From contig USQV01000079.1 in assembly GCA_900556965.1 (NCBI GenBank), positions 1 to 5,622 on the forward strand: a DNA stretch of 5,622 nt, in the 5' to 3' direction. A program made the translations under genes and the position numbers. The notes beneath the pieces are model-generated. The model made no database searches and had not been told where the DNA came from. It saw nothing but the letters and a program-made list of their open reading frames with translations. Positions 1 through 4,973 of this stretch are shown in pieces (position 1 is the stretch's first letter; the number at the start of each line of letters is the position of its first letter). Source of the stretch: an uncultured Clostridium sp. (GTDB lineage Bacteria; Bacillota_A; Clostridia; Lachnospirales; Lachnospiraceae).

Positions 1-373
1 ATATCTCGTCTGTGGGGACACCCATATTCTCGGGGCCGAACCCGACATCCTCCTCAACGATATTTCCTATGATCTGATTATCCGGATTCTGAAACACCAT
101 TCCGGCTGTTTTTCTTACGTCCCAAAGGTGTTCCTCATCACTGGTCTTCATATTGGAGATATAGACCGTGCCCTCCGATGGAAGGAGTATGCCGTTCATG
201 AGCTTGGCAAATGTGGATTTTCCGGATCCGTTATGTCCAAGGATCGCCACAAAGCTGCCCTCTTTAATATCAAGCGAAACGCCCCGCAGAGCATGGTTTA
301 TCTCGTCCTTATCTTCCTCCTCGTCATGTCTGATATAGTCAAATATCAGATTGACCGCCCGTATGATTCCCAT
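1..373 (-). CDS. ecfA1: Energy-coupling factor transporter ATPase EcfA1, N-terminal 124 residues (runs off the window)
   Basis: This is one of the two cytoplasmic ATPases (EcfA1/EcfA2) that power ECF importers by binding EcfT and exchangeable substrate-binding S components. The visible part shows the Walker A motif GHNGSGKST at residues 46-54 and the Q-loop FQNPDNQ at 94-100, followed by VEEDVGFGPEN, which is characteristic of the EcfA/CbiO branch of ABC ATPases. Signature motif, Walker B and H-loop lie beyond position 1. Residues 15-26 form a very acidic stretch (RHDEEEDKDEIN) before the first core strand; from memory, EcfA1 of clostridia often has a charged insertion there. The ATG at 373 is preceded by GGGAGG about 10 nt upstream. 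Residues 103-104 are GN where many homologues have a small residue plus T/V. Downstream ecfA2 and ecfT are expected but not visible. The family call is secure; EcfA1 rather than EcfA2 rests on the N-terminal MGIIRAVNLIFDY type and position near rplQ. Confidence 0.93.
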   Translation of the reverse strand, partial: MGIIRAVNLIFDYIRHDEEEDKDEINHALRGVSLDIKEGSFVAILGHNGSGKSTFAKLMNGILLPSEGTVYISNMKTSDEEHLWDVRKTAGMVFQNPDNQIIGNIVEEDVGFGPENMGVPTDEI

Positions 374-406
374 AAGTATTTTTCCTCCCGAAAAGGATAT
401 GCATCA

Positions 407-420
407 GCCGTATATACGGC
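407..420. repeat. Perfect 14-bp palindrome in the ecfA1 leader
   Basis: GCCGTATATACGGC reads the same on both strands. It begins 34 bp upstream of the ecfA1 start codon and lies downstream of the proposed promoter, inside the transcribed leader. It could be a dimeric repressor's operator. As RNA it would fold only with a tight loop. The perfect symmetry is seen directly; any function is inference. Confidence 0.5.
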
Positions 421-435
421 ATCATAATTCGTCCA

Positions 436-454
436 GCGGATATTCGCAATCCGC
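436..454 (-). repeat. Inverted repeat (6-bp stem, 7-nt loop) in the ecfA1 leader
   Basis: In the transcript orientation GCGGAT pairs with ATCCGC around a TGCGAAT loop. It sits between the predicted transcription start and the 14-bp palindrome, so the leader may carry two successive small hairpins. No known riboswitch core is recognisable. Function unknown. Confidence 0.4.
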
Positions 455-494
455 ATTGCTGCTTGATTTGGTTAGATTGTTTACATGTCTATAG

Positions 495-523
495 AGTTTA
501 GTTGATATTCCCCCGTTCGTCAA
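495..523 (-). promoter_or_regulatory. Predicted sigma-A-type promoter for ecfA1
   Basis: On the minus strand TTGACG (518-523) is followed after exactly 17 nt by TAAACT (495-500). The -35 box matches consensus at five of six positions and the -10 box at four of six. Transcription would begin near 488, giving an untranslated leader of about 115 nt before the ATG at 373. It lies downstream of the hairpin that follows the second surface-protein gene, which suggests ecfA1 is independently transcribed here. Confidence 0.6.
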
Positions 524-579
524 GAGTAATTACGTGGAATCTTTCCATAAATATCGGGTAAACACTACGCATAAATGCC

Positions 580-617
580 AAGAGGAGCGCCGCAATTCCT
601 GCAGCGCCCCCGCTCTT
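580..617 (-). terminator. GC-rich hairpin after the second cell-wall-binding gene, probable terminator
   Basis: It starts 13 nt after the stop codon at 631. In the transcript GGGGCGCTGC pairs with GCGGCGCTCC around an AGGAATT loop, with two G-T wobbles, and an outer AAGAG/CTCTT pairing is also possible. The stem is strong, but the following sequence (CTCTTGGCATTTATG) is only partly T-rich, so termination may be incomplete. Position between a stop codon and a new promoter supports the call. Confidence 0.55.
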
Positions 618-630
618 ATCTTTAATCGAT

Positions 631-1689
631 TTAATTCCAATCTACGCAGTATCCGGTAGAATCCAGATGCTTTCCGTCCACTACCGCATTGGCCGCCATA
701 GAGCCGTCCGGGTTCATATAGTACCACTTACCCGGCTCTGCCATTACCCATCCGACCGCCATAGAGCCATCGGCGTTCAGGTAATACCAGATATCCTTGA
801 TCTTCTGCCAGCCCGTAAGCATGACTCCGTCTTCACCAAGATAATACCACTTTCCGTCTGTCAAGATCCAGCCGCTCAATGCATATCCTTCCGAGTCAAA
901 GTAATACCACTGGTCATTGATCCGATACCACTGGCTGACAACGTAGTTTCCGTCAGCTTTGCGGTATCTCTTTCCGTCGTTGCGGATCCTCCATCGTCCA
1001 TCTGTATCGCCAAGGTCTGTAAGGGGCTGATTGGAGGAGAGAAGGTACTCACTGGCTTTTCTGTATTTTGCCTCCTCCTTCGTCTTACCGATGGAACGGA
1101 TCTCATAGTAGTAATGACCCTCCTTCGTCATATACTGCGAAAGATCCTTTGATGTTCCTGTCACCGTAAAGCCCTTGAGGTAGTCATCATCCCGATAAAG
1201 CCTGATCTGATATGCCGTGGCATAGTCAGCCTTTCTCCAGACTGCCTTCTTTTTATCGGAAACGCTCCAACCGGCCTCATCCGGGGAATCCAGCTCAACG
1301 ACAGGTAAATAGCTTACCTTCACCTCAGCAGATGTCCCGGATCCCTTTGCGGAGGTAAGATTGCCTCCGGAAACGCGGCATGAGCTTGAATTGTAGCCGG
1401 ATAAAAACTCGTTTCCGTCATCACTGGATAAAACAACTGTTGCCGTCACCTTTTTTCCGGGCTTCCACTTCTCCACATCGCTGTTCCACGTTACGGAATC
1501 AATGGAAATCCCGTTGCTTCTGCAGGATATCTCCGGCTCCAGTATCTCCCCTGTTTCCAGCCTGTTTGCCAGCTTAAGGCTGATATAGTTGATCGATCCG
1601 GCAGCAAAAGCCGGCACCGTACCGAGCATACAGATCGTTCCGGCAAGCATCACACCGGCAAAGCTCTTAATAAGACTGCTTTTTTTCAT
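631..1689 (-). CDS. Exported cell-wall-binding repeat protein, 352 aa (second of a paralogous pair)
   Basis: Residues 1-29 form a classical signal peptide (MKKS..., hydrophobic core, AFA before the cleavage site). Residues 33-127 look like a beta-rich module and 133-215 resemble a fibronectin-III-like domain (AVWRKADYATAYQIRLYR, then YYYEIRSIG), by eye only. Residues 231-352 are about five aromatic/glycine repeats of 20-22 residues (such as GWILTDGKWYYLGEDGVMLT) plus a terminal partial unit, the cell-wall-binding/choline-binding type that anchors proteins non-covalently to wall polymers. No amidase, lysozyme, peptidase or LPXTG motif is visible, so a structural, adhesive or ligand-binding surface role is more likely than lysis; this is inference. 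C56 and C104 in the first module could form a disulfide. The start follows a weak site (AGGGATGAG) and lies 34 bp after the upstream paralogue, so the two are probably co-transcribed. Confidence 0.88.
   Translation of the reverse strand: MKKSSLIKSFAGVMLAGTICMLGTVPAFAAGSINYISLKLANRLETGEILEPEISCRSNGISIDSVTWNSDVEKWKPGKKVTATVVLSSDDGNEFLSGYNSSSCRVSGGNLTSAKGSGTSAEVKVSYLPVVELDSPDEAGWSVSDKKKAVWRKADYATAYQIRLYRDDDYLKGFTVTGTSKDLSQYMTKEGHYYYEIRSIGKTKEEAKYRKASEYLLSSNQPLTDLGDTDGRWRIRNDGKRYRKADGNYVVSQWYRINDQWYYFDSEGYALSGWILTDGKWYYLGEDGVMLTGWQKIKDIWYYLNADGSMAVGWVMAEPGKWYYMNPDGSMAANAVVDGKHLDSTGYCVDWN
634..999 (-). repeat. Cell-wall-binding repeat array of the second surface protein
   Basis: This encodes residues 231-352: units at about 231-252, 253-272, 273-292, 293-312 and 313-333, and a degenerate end unit. 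The central units share W-Y-Y, then D-G, then G-W at fixed spacing. The 313-333 unit is one residue longer (AEPGKWYY). The first unit is degenerate, with RYRKADGNYV replacing the usual WYY core. Confidence 0.8.
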
Positions 1690-1723
1690 TTTAACTCATC
1701 CCTCTCTATAACCCAGATCCGGT

Positions 1724-2995
1724 CTATGGCCTGATCCATATTCCATTTGCATCTACGTAGAAGCCATCAATAACCTCATTCGTTGCCCTGTGGCCGTCCG
1801 GATAGAAGTAATAGATATTTCCGTCTACACTCTGCCAGCCGGTGGCCATGGCACCGTTGCTGTAAAGGTAATAGATCAGCTCTCCGGTCTGGATCCAGCC
1901 GGTGGCCATCCGACCGTCCTCCAGAAGATAATACCATGCATCATTATTATACAGCCAACCGGTCCTCATTGCACCGCTTGCATCCATAAAATAATAATTT
2001 CCGTCGCAGAGTTTCCAGCCGGTCTGCATCACGCCTGCATCATCGAACAGATACCAGACGCCGCCGATCCGTGCCCATGTGGAAGTAATATAGGTTCCAT
2101 CCGGGTAGCGGAAGTACCATTTATCACCGTATAAGATCCATCCGACCTGTGTTGTTTCCGGCTTATCCTGATTTCCCGGATTTCCCGGTTTATATCCCGG
2201 CTTTGAGCTTCCTGAATCCTTTCCGGTACCGTCGGAAACTTCATCTTCATCGATATAGATTTCGTCGGAATTTGTCCATTCACTGCGGCTGGCAAATTTG
2301 CCCACCTCTGAATTTACCGGGATCGAACGCACGGTAAAGGAGTATGTTCCCTTTGAAGTCATGTAGGGGTAAAAATTGTAGGTGGTGCTGTGAAGATCCG
2401 TTACCTTCTTGATCACCTTTGAACCTCTGTAGAGGTACACATCATAAGCTGCATTGTCCACATCTTCCCATTTTGCATAGCCAAATTTATCGCGGCCATA
2501 GCTGTAGTTGACCCAATAAGCCTCCTCAGGGCTCTCTAAGGTACCCTTGGCCTCTTTTGTCTTTACGGTTACAACAAGCTTTGTAGAGCTCTGTTTTTGG
2601 GCGCTTACGAAGGTTCCGCCCTTTACCGTAACCTTAGAGGACGAATAACTGGAATTGAAACGATAATCGTTTATCGCCTCCAGTGTGATCTTCATTGTAT
2701 ACTTACCGCCAAGCTTTACTTCTTCCTTGCTTACCGACCATTTTGCTGACTTGATATCGTATTTACTGTTATTTGAGATCATAACATCACAGTCGTCCCC
2801 GATATAGCCCACGCTTAAGCCCGGAAGCGACTCACCAGGTACCGGATCAACATTCAGCGTAATGCTTATATTGCTGACGTAAGAGGTTGCTGCAAAAGCA
2901 GGCTGCACCCTAAAGGCGATCAGTAAGACCAGCGCCAGAAACAGGCTGCACATTCTTCTCTTAATAAATGATCTTTTCCCTTTTCGTTGTTTCAT
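1724..2995 (-). CDS. Exported cell-wall-binding repeat protein, 423 aa (first of a paralogous pair)
   Basis: The N-terminus is strongly basic (MKQRKGKRSFIKRR), then a hydrophobic core and an AFA cleavage site after residue 35. Residues 37-147 form a beta-rich module and 153-248 a fibronectin-III-like module (AAYDVYLYRGSKVIKK, then YSFTVRSI). Residues 249-283 are an acidic to Gly/Pro/Ser-rich linker, and 284-423 carry six aromatic repeats plus a terminal partial unit. It shares this layout and scattered identical motifs with the downstream gene, so the two are diverged paralogues. No enzymatic domain is visible. The reading frame stays open up to an ATG at 3124, but that longer form would contain the promoter and bury the signal peptide 43 residues in. 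The ATG at 2995 with GGGGGAG upstream is therefore chosen. Predicted location is the outer wall surface; the ligand of the ectodomain is unknown. Confidence 0.9.
   Translation of the reverse strand: MKQRKGKRSFIKRRMCSLFLALVLLIAFRVQPAFAATSYVSNISITLNVDPVPGESLPGLSVGYIGDDCDVMISNNSKYDIKSAKWSVSKEEVKLGGKYTMKITLEAINDYRFNSSYSSSKVTVKGGTFVSAQKQSSTKLVVTVKTKEAKGTLESPEEAYWVNYSYGRDKFGYAKWEDVDNAAYDVYLYRGSKVIKKVTDLHSTTYNFYPYMTSKGTYSFTVRSIPVNSEVGKFASRSEWTNSDEIYIDEDEVSDGTGKDSGSSKPGYKPGNPGNQDKPETTQVGWILYGDKWYFRYPDGTYITSTWARIGGVWYLFDDAGVMQTGWKLCDGNYYFMDASGAMRTGWLYNNDAWYYLLEDGRMATGWIQTGELIYYLYSNGAMATGWQSVDGNIYYFYPDGHRATNEVIDGFYVDANGIWIRP
1727..2146 (-). repeat. Cell-wall-binding repeat array with an exact 60-bp period
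   Basis: This encodes residues 284-423. The M-x-T-G-W junction recurs at 1835-1849, 1895-1909, 1955-1969 and 2015-2029, exactly 60 bp apart. The copies at 1835 and 1895 are identical over 15 bases. Repeat units are about 284-305, 306-325, 326-345, 346-365, 366-385 and 386-405, then a degenerate tail ending in WIRP. This is the solenoid-forming architecture of choline-binding-type modules. Confidence 0.85.
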
Positions 2996-2999
2996 TATA

Positions 3000-3006
3000 C
3001 TCCCCC
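3000..3006 (-). promoter_or_regulatory. Ribosome binding site deciding the start of the 423-aa surface protein
   Basis: GGGGGAG ends 4 nt before the ATG at 2995. Spacing is slightly short, but with the signal peptide starting immediately after, it supports this start over the upstream in-frame ATG at 3124, which lies upstream of the predicted transcription start. Confidence 0.65.
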
Positions 3007-3076
3007 ACTTTCTATAAAAGCTGCATACACCTTTCAGTTTCAGAAACGGGAATGCTTCCTCTGCTTTTCTATTTCC

Positions 3077-3106
3077 ATTATACCCGTACTCTGCAGCTTG
3101 CGTCAA
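3077..3106 (-). promoter_or_regulatory. Strong predicted promoter of the surface-protein pair
   Basis: On the minus strand TTGACG (3101-3106) and a perfect TATAAT (3077-3082) are separated by 18 nt. Transcription would start near 3070, giving a leader of about 75 nt to the ATG at 2995. Upstream, on the distal side of the -35 box, the DNA is A/T-rich with evenly spaced A-tracts. No other promoter-like pair is visible before the second gene. Confidence 0.8.
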
Positions 3107-3148
3107 CTTAAGATATTCTTTCAATTACGGGCTAAAATAGGGGAATTT

Positions 3149-3179
3149 AAGGCAAAAATAAGGCAAAAATAAGGCAGAC
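3149..3179. repeat. 11-bp direct repeat, two full copies and one partial
   Basis: AAGGCAAAAAT occurs at 3149-3159 and 3160-3170, and AAGGCA begins again at 3171 inside the terminator stem. In the transcript this repeats the end of the distal stem arm together with a T-run (GCCTTATTTTT twice). The pattern suggests slippage or duplication of the terminator tail. Confidence 0.75.
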
Positions 3180-3217
3180 ATCGAAAAGAAGGATTTCCTC
3201 GCGATTGTCTGCCTTAT
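3160..3217 (-). terminator. Intrinsic terminator of the ribosomal/rpoA operon
   Basis: It starts about 45 nt after the rplQ stop codon. In the transcript ATAAGGCAGACA (3206-3217) pairs perfectly with TGTCTGCCTTAT (3169-3180) over 12 bp. A short CGA/TCG inner helix and a small AGG/CCT apical pairing may extend it. TTTTGCCTTATTTTT follows directly. This is a textbook stem plus T-tract and cleanly ends the operon before the surface-gene promoter. Confidence 0.92.
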
Positions 3218-3262
3218 ATCGTCAATTTATCAGTTCACTGATCGTTTATTCTCACCCTGAGA

Positions 3263-3799
3263 TTAAACCAACTCAAGAAGAACTGCCATTGCGCCATCAC
3301 CCTTACGCTGACCGATCTTAACGATTCTTGTGTAACCACCGTTACGGGAAGCGTACTTCGGAGCGATCTCATCAAATAACTTACCGGTAAGATCGATCTT
3401 CTTGGTGTTTTTCTTTTTGCCTGCAAGTGTCTCCGGAACATAAGTTACTCCGTAAAGAGTCTTAGCCAGCTGTCTTCTTGCATGAAGTCTGGACGGCATA
3501 TCTTTTTTGATCTCCTTCTCAACTTCATCGTAAACAGTTACTTTCTTTCCGTCAACTACTTCTTTAACTCTCTTGCCGTTAGCATCTTTACGGGCAACCT
3601 TAGCGGTAACCTTTACCGTCTCAAAGTTATCCTTTTCTTTTACTGCAAGAGCGATCATGCCCTCAACGATCTTCTTTACTTCTTTAGCTCTGGCTTCAGT
3701 TGTAACGATCTTGCCGTTGTTGATAAGAGCTGTAGCAAGGCTTCTGAGCATAGCCTTTCTCTGATCAGATGTTCTACCAAGTTTTCTGTAACCTGCCAT
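3263..3799 (-). CDS. rplQ: Large-subunit ribosomal protein bL17
   Basis: This protein binds 23S rRNA near the polypeptide exit tunnel. The N-terminus ([25 protein letters not shown]), the SRLHARRQ core at residues 103-110 and the C-terminal [26 protein letters not shown] are diagnostic of the family. At 178 aa it is much longer than the roughly 120-127 aa of Bacillus or E. coli L17. The excess is mainly a Lys/Val-rich insertion at about residues 56-101, between the first helical part and the LHARRQ core, with a smaller Lys-rich loop near 127-135. From memory, L17 of Lachnospiraceae carries such an insertion, which supports the taxonomic guess. GGAGGAG at 3807-3813 lies 7 nt before the ATG. 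It is the last gene of the operon and is followed by a strong terminator. Confidence 0.97.
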   Translation of the reverse strand: MAGYRKLGRTSDQRKAMLRSLATALINNGKIVTTEARAKEVKKIVEGMIALAVKEKDNFETVKVTAKVARKDANGKRVKEVVDGKKVTVYDEVEKEIKKDMPSRLHARRQLAKTLYGVTYVPETLAGKKKNTKKIDLTGKLFDEIAPKYASRNGGYTRIVKIGQRKGDGAMAVLLELV

Positions 3800-3823
3800 G
3801 ATTATTCTCCTCCATTTGTGGAA

Positions 3824-3860
3824 CAGCCGTCCACGCTTCTTTGGTCTTACTGGACTGCTG
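3824..3860 (-). ncRNA. Hairpin in the rplQ 5' leader, candidate cis-regulatory RNA
   Basis: In the transcript CAGCAGTCCA pairs with TGGACGGCTG at nine of ten positions (one A-G mismatch) around a 17-nt loop. It ends 10 nt before the rplQ Shine-Dalgarno sequence, so folding could affect ribosome access or mark a processing site. It has no T-tract and is not a terminator. I do not match it to a named RNA family. Confidence 0.4.
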
Positions 3861-3913
3861 CCTTTTTTCCATAATGAGTCGTTCTACGCCCGTCTGTGCA
3901 CCTTTGGACTTAC
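3824..3913 (-). repeat. Imperfect 27-nt direct repeat in the rpoA-rplQ spacer
   Basis: Copies at 3887-3913 and 3824-3850 match at 19 of 27 positions without gaps and share the blocks GTAAG, CCAAAG and GACGG in the same order, 63 nt apart. The second copy forms the loop and 3' arm of the rplQ leader hairpin. Chance or an old duplication are both possible. Confidence 0.35.
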
Positions 3914-3923
3914 CATCCGGGTA

Positions 3924-3932
3924 ATTGTATCA
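3924..3932 (-). promoter_or_regulatory. Possible extended -10 element ahead of rplQ
   Basis: TGATACAAT follows the rpoA stop codon on the minus strand and matches the extended -10 pattern TGnTATAAT except for one base. No convincing -35 box lies 16-19 nt upstream. If active it would give rplQ an extra internal promoter within the 136-bp spacer. Confidence 0.22.
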
Positions 3933-3935
3933 CAA

Positions 3936-4898
3936 CTACTGTTCGTCGCTGGAATTGAGCTGTAAGCCCAGCTCCTTTAACTTTGCAAGGACTTCTTCTA
4001 AGGACTTTCTGCCAAGGTTTCTAACCTTCATCATATCCTCGGAAGTGCGGCTGCAAAGTTCTTCAACGGTATTAATACCGGCTCTCTTAAGACAGTTATA
4101 AGAACGAACGGAAAGCTCCAGCTCGTCGATATTCATCTCAAGAACTTTTTCTTTTTCATTGTTTTCCTTCTCTACCATTACCTCTGCAGTCTTGGCATTT
4201 TCAGAAAGGTCAATGAAAAGATTCAGATGCTCGCTTAAAACTTTAGCAGCAAGGCTGACAGCCTCATCCGGATCAAGTGTACCGTTTGTGTAGATTTCCA
4301 ATGTAAGCTTGTCATAGTCTGTCATCTGGCCCACACGGGTGTTTTCAACAGACATATTAACACGCTCAACAGGTGTGTAGATGGAATCCACGGCGATAAC
4401 TCCGATCGGAAGGTCATCACTCTTGTTTTTATCAGCGCTTACATAACCGCGGCCGTTTGTAATAGTCAGCTCCATATAGAACTTGCTATCTGCGCCGCCG
4501 CTTAAAGTGGCGATAACCTGCTCCGGGTTCAGGATCTCGATGTCTGCATCTGTCTGAATATCAGCAGCTGTAATAACACCTTCTCCTTCATACTCGATAT
4601 ATGCAGTTTTCGGCTCATTTGTATCGCTGTTATTTTTAATTGCTAAGCATTTGACGTTCATGATGATCTCAGTTACATCTTCCTTTACACCGGGGATGGA
4701 ACTGAACTCATGCAGGACTCCGTCGATTTTCACCTGGCTGACAGCAGAACCCGGCAAAGAAGAAAGCATGATTCTTCTCAGGGAATTACCCAGAGTCGTG
4801 CCGTAACCTCTCTCGAGCGGCTCTACGACAAACTTGCCATATTTCTTATCTTCGGAAATTTCAGCAATCTCAATGTTTGGTTTCTCAAAATCGAACAC
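3936..4898 (-). CDS. rpoA: DNA-directed RNA polymerase subunit alpha
   Basis: The alpha dimer nucleates RNA polymerase assembly, and its C-terminal domain contacts UP elements and activators. The N-terminal domain shows the dimerisation/assembly core [22 protein letters not shown] at residues 29-50 (listed as two adjoining blocks, [10 protein letters not shown] and [12 protein letters not shown]) and [19 protein letters not shown] at 61-79. A flexible Glu/Lys-rich linker (about 237-252) leads to the C-terminal domain with [15 protein letters not shown] and [13 protein letters not shown]265, N268, G296, K298 and S299 fall at the same numbers as the DNA-contacting residues of E. coli alpha. Length is 320 aa against 329 in E. 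coli. Translation starts at GTG (4898); AGGAGG sits 8 nt upstream and the next in-frame ATG is 44 codons inside the conserved core. It lies between rpsD and rplQ as in most Bacillota. Confidence 0.98.
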   Translation of the reverse strand: MFDFEKPNIEIAEISEDKKYGKFVVEPLERGYGTTLGNSLRRIMLSSLPGSAVSQVKIDGVLHEFSSIPGVKEDVTEIIMNVKCLAIKNNSDTNEPKTAYIEYEGEGVITAADIQTDADIEILNPEQVIATLSGGADSKFYMELTITNGRGYVSADKNKSDDLPIGVIAVDSIYTPVERVNMSVENTRVGQMTDYDKLTLEIYTNGTLDPDEAVSLAAKVLSEHLNLFIDLSENAKTAEVMVEKENNEKEKVLEMNIDELELSVRSYNCLKRAGINTVEELCSRTSEDMMKVRNLGRKSLEEVLAKLKELGLQLNSSDEQ

Positions 4899-4906
4899 AA
4901 AAAGCC

Positions 4907-4912
4907 CCTCCT
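4907..4912 (-). promoter_or_regulatory. Shine-Dalgarno of rpoA supporting a GTG start
   Basis: AGGAGG lies 8 nt before the GTG at 4898. It is flanked by AAAAG and CTTTT, which could pair weakly over 5 bp and put most of the site in a 6-nt loop. The run GGAGGGG is also complementary to CTCCTCC in the upstream hairpin. Confidence 0.8.
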
Positions 4913-4937
4913 TTTGGGTATGCTTTGAAGAATGCCA

Positions 4938-4962
4938 CGAAGCGGAGGAGACCTCCGCTCCG
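4938..4962 (-). ncRNA. Stable hairpin in the rpsD-rpoA spacer
   Basis: AGCGGAGG pairs perfectly with CCTCCGCT around a TCT triloop. Three more outer pairs, one a G-T wobble, make 11 bp in all. It begins 11 nt after the rpsD stop and has no following T-run, so it is unlikely to be a full terminator. It may stabilise or process the transcript, or control rpoA translation, because its 3' arm is complementary to the rpoA Shine-Dalgarno region. Confidence 0.6.
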
Positions 4963-4973
4963 GTGAATCATTT

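Noticed and set aside
128..427. Plus-strand open frame of 99 codons opposite ecfA1
   Set aside because: It is a shadow of the conserved ATPase coding sequence and shows no recognisable domain.
374..494. Riboswitch in the ecfA1 leader
   Set aside because: Vitamin riboswitches are known for ECF S-component genes, but no conserved core of the cobalamin, TPP, FMN, folate or PreQ1 classes is recognisable, and the leader is short.
667..1152. Plus-strand open frame of 161 codons opposite the second surface gene
   Set aside because: It lies antisense to a gene with clear repeats and signal peptide, has no ribosome binding site, and its composition mirrors the repeat array.
631..2995. Either surface protein as an autolysin or amidase
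   Set aside because: Wall-binding repeats are common in such enzymes, but no catalytic domain or zinc/acid catalytic motif is visible and the remaining sequence looks entirely beta-rich.
2996..3124. 43-residue N-terminal extension of the first surface protein
   Set aside because: It overlaps the promoter and the untranslated leader, and would place the signal peptide internally. The ATG at 2995 has its own ribosome binding site.
580..3217. Mobile element carrying the surface genes
   Set aside because: There is no transposase or integrase and no flanking terminal inverted repeats or target duplications that I can see; coding style resembles the neighbouring genes.
3202..3225. TTGACG at 3220-3225 (minus strand) as a second promoter for the surface genes
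   Set aside because: No -10 box occurs at 16-19 nt; the following DNA is the terminator stem.
3160..3262. L17 downstream element RNA motif
   Set aside because: The region after rplQ is explained by a simple intrinsic terminator; I cannot match it to that motif from memory.
3774..3872. 32-codon minus-strand frame in the rpoA-rplQ spacer overlapping the rplQ start
   Set aside because: It has no ribosome binding site before its ATG at 3872 and overlaps the rplQ ribosome binding site; the composition is unremarkable. A leader peptide cannot be excluded but is unsupported.
3482..3874. Plus-strand open frame of 130 codons opposite rplQ
   Set aside because: It is antisense to conserved rplQ, and its Phe/Leu/Ser-rich translation is what reading Lys/Glu-rich codons backwards would give.
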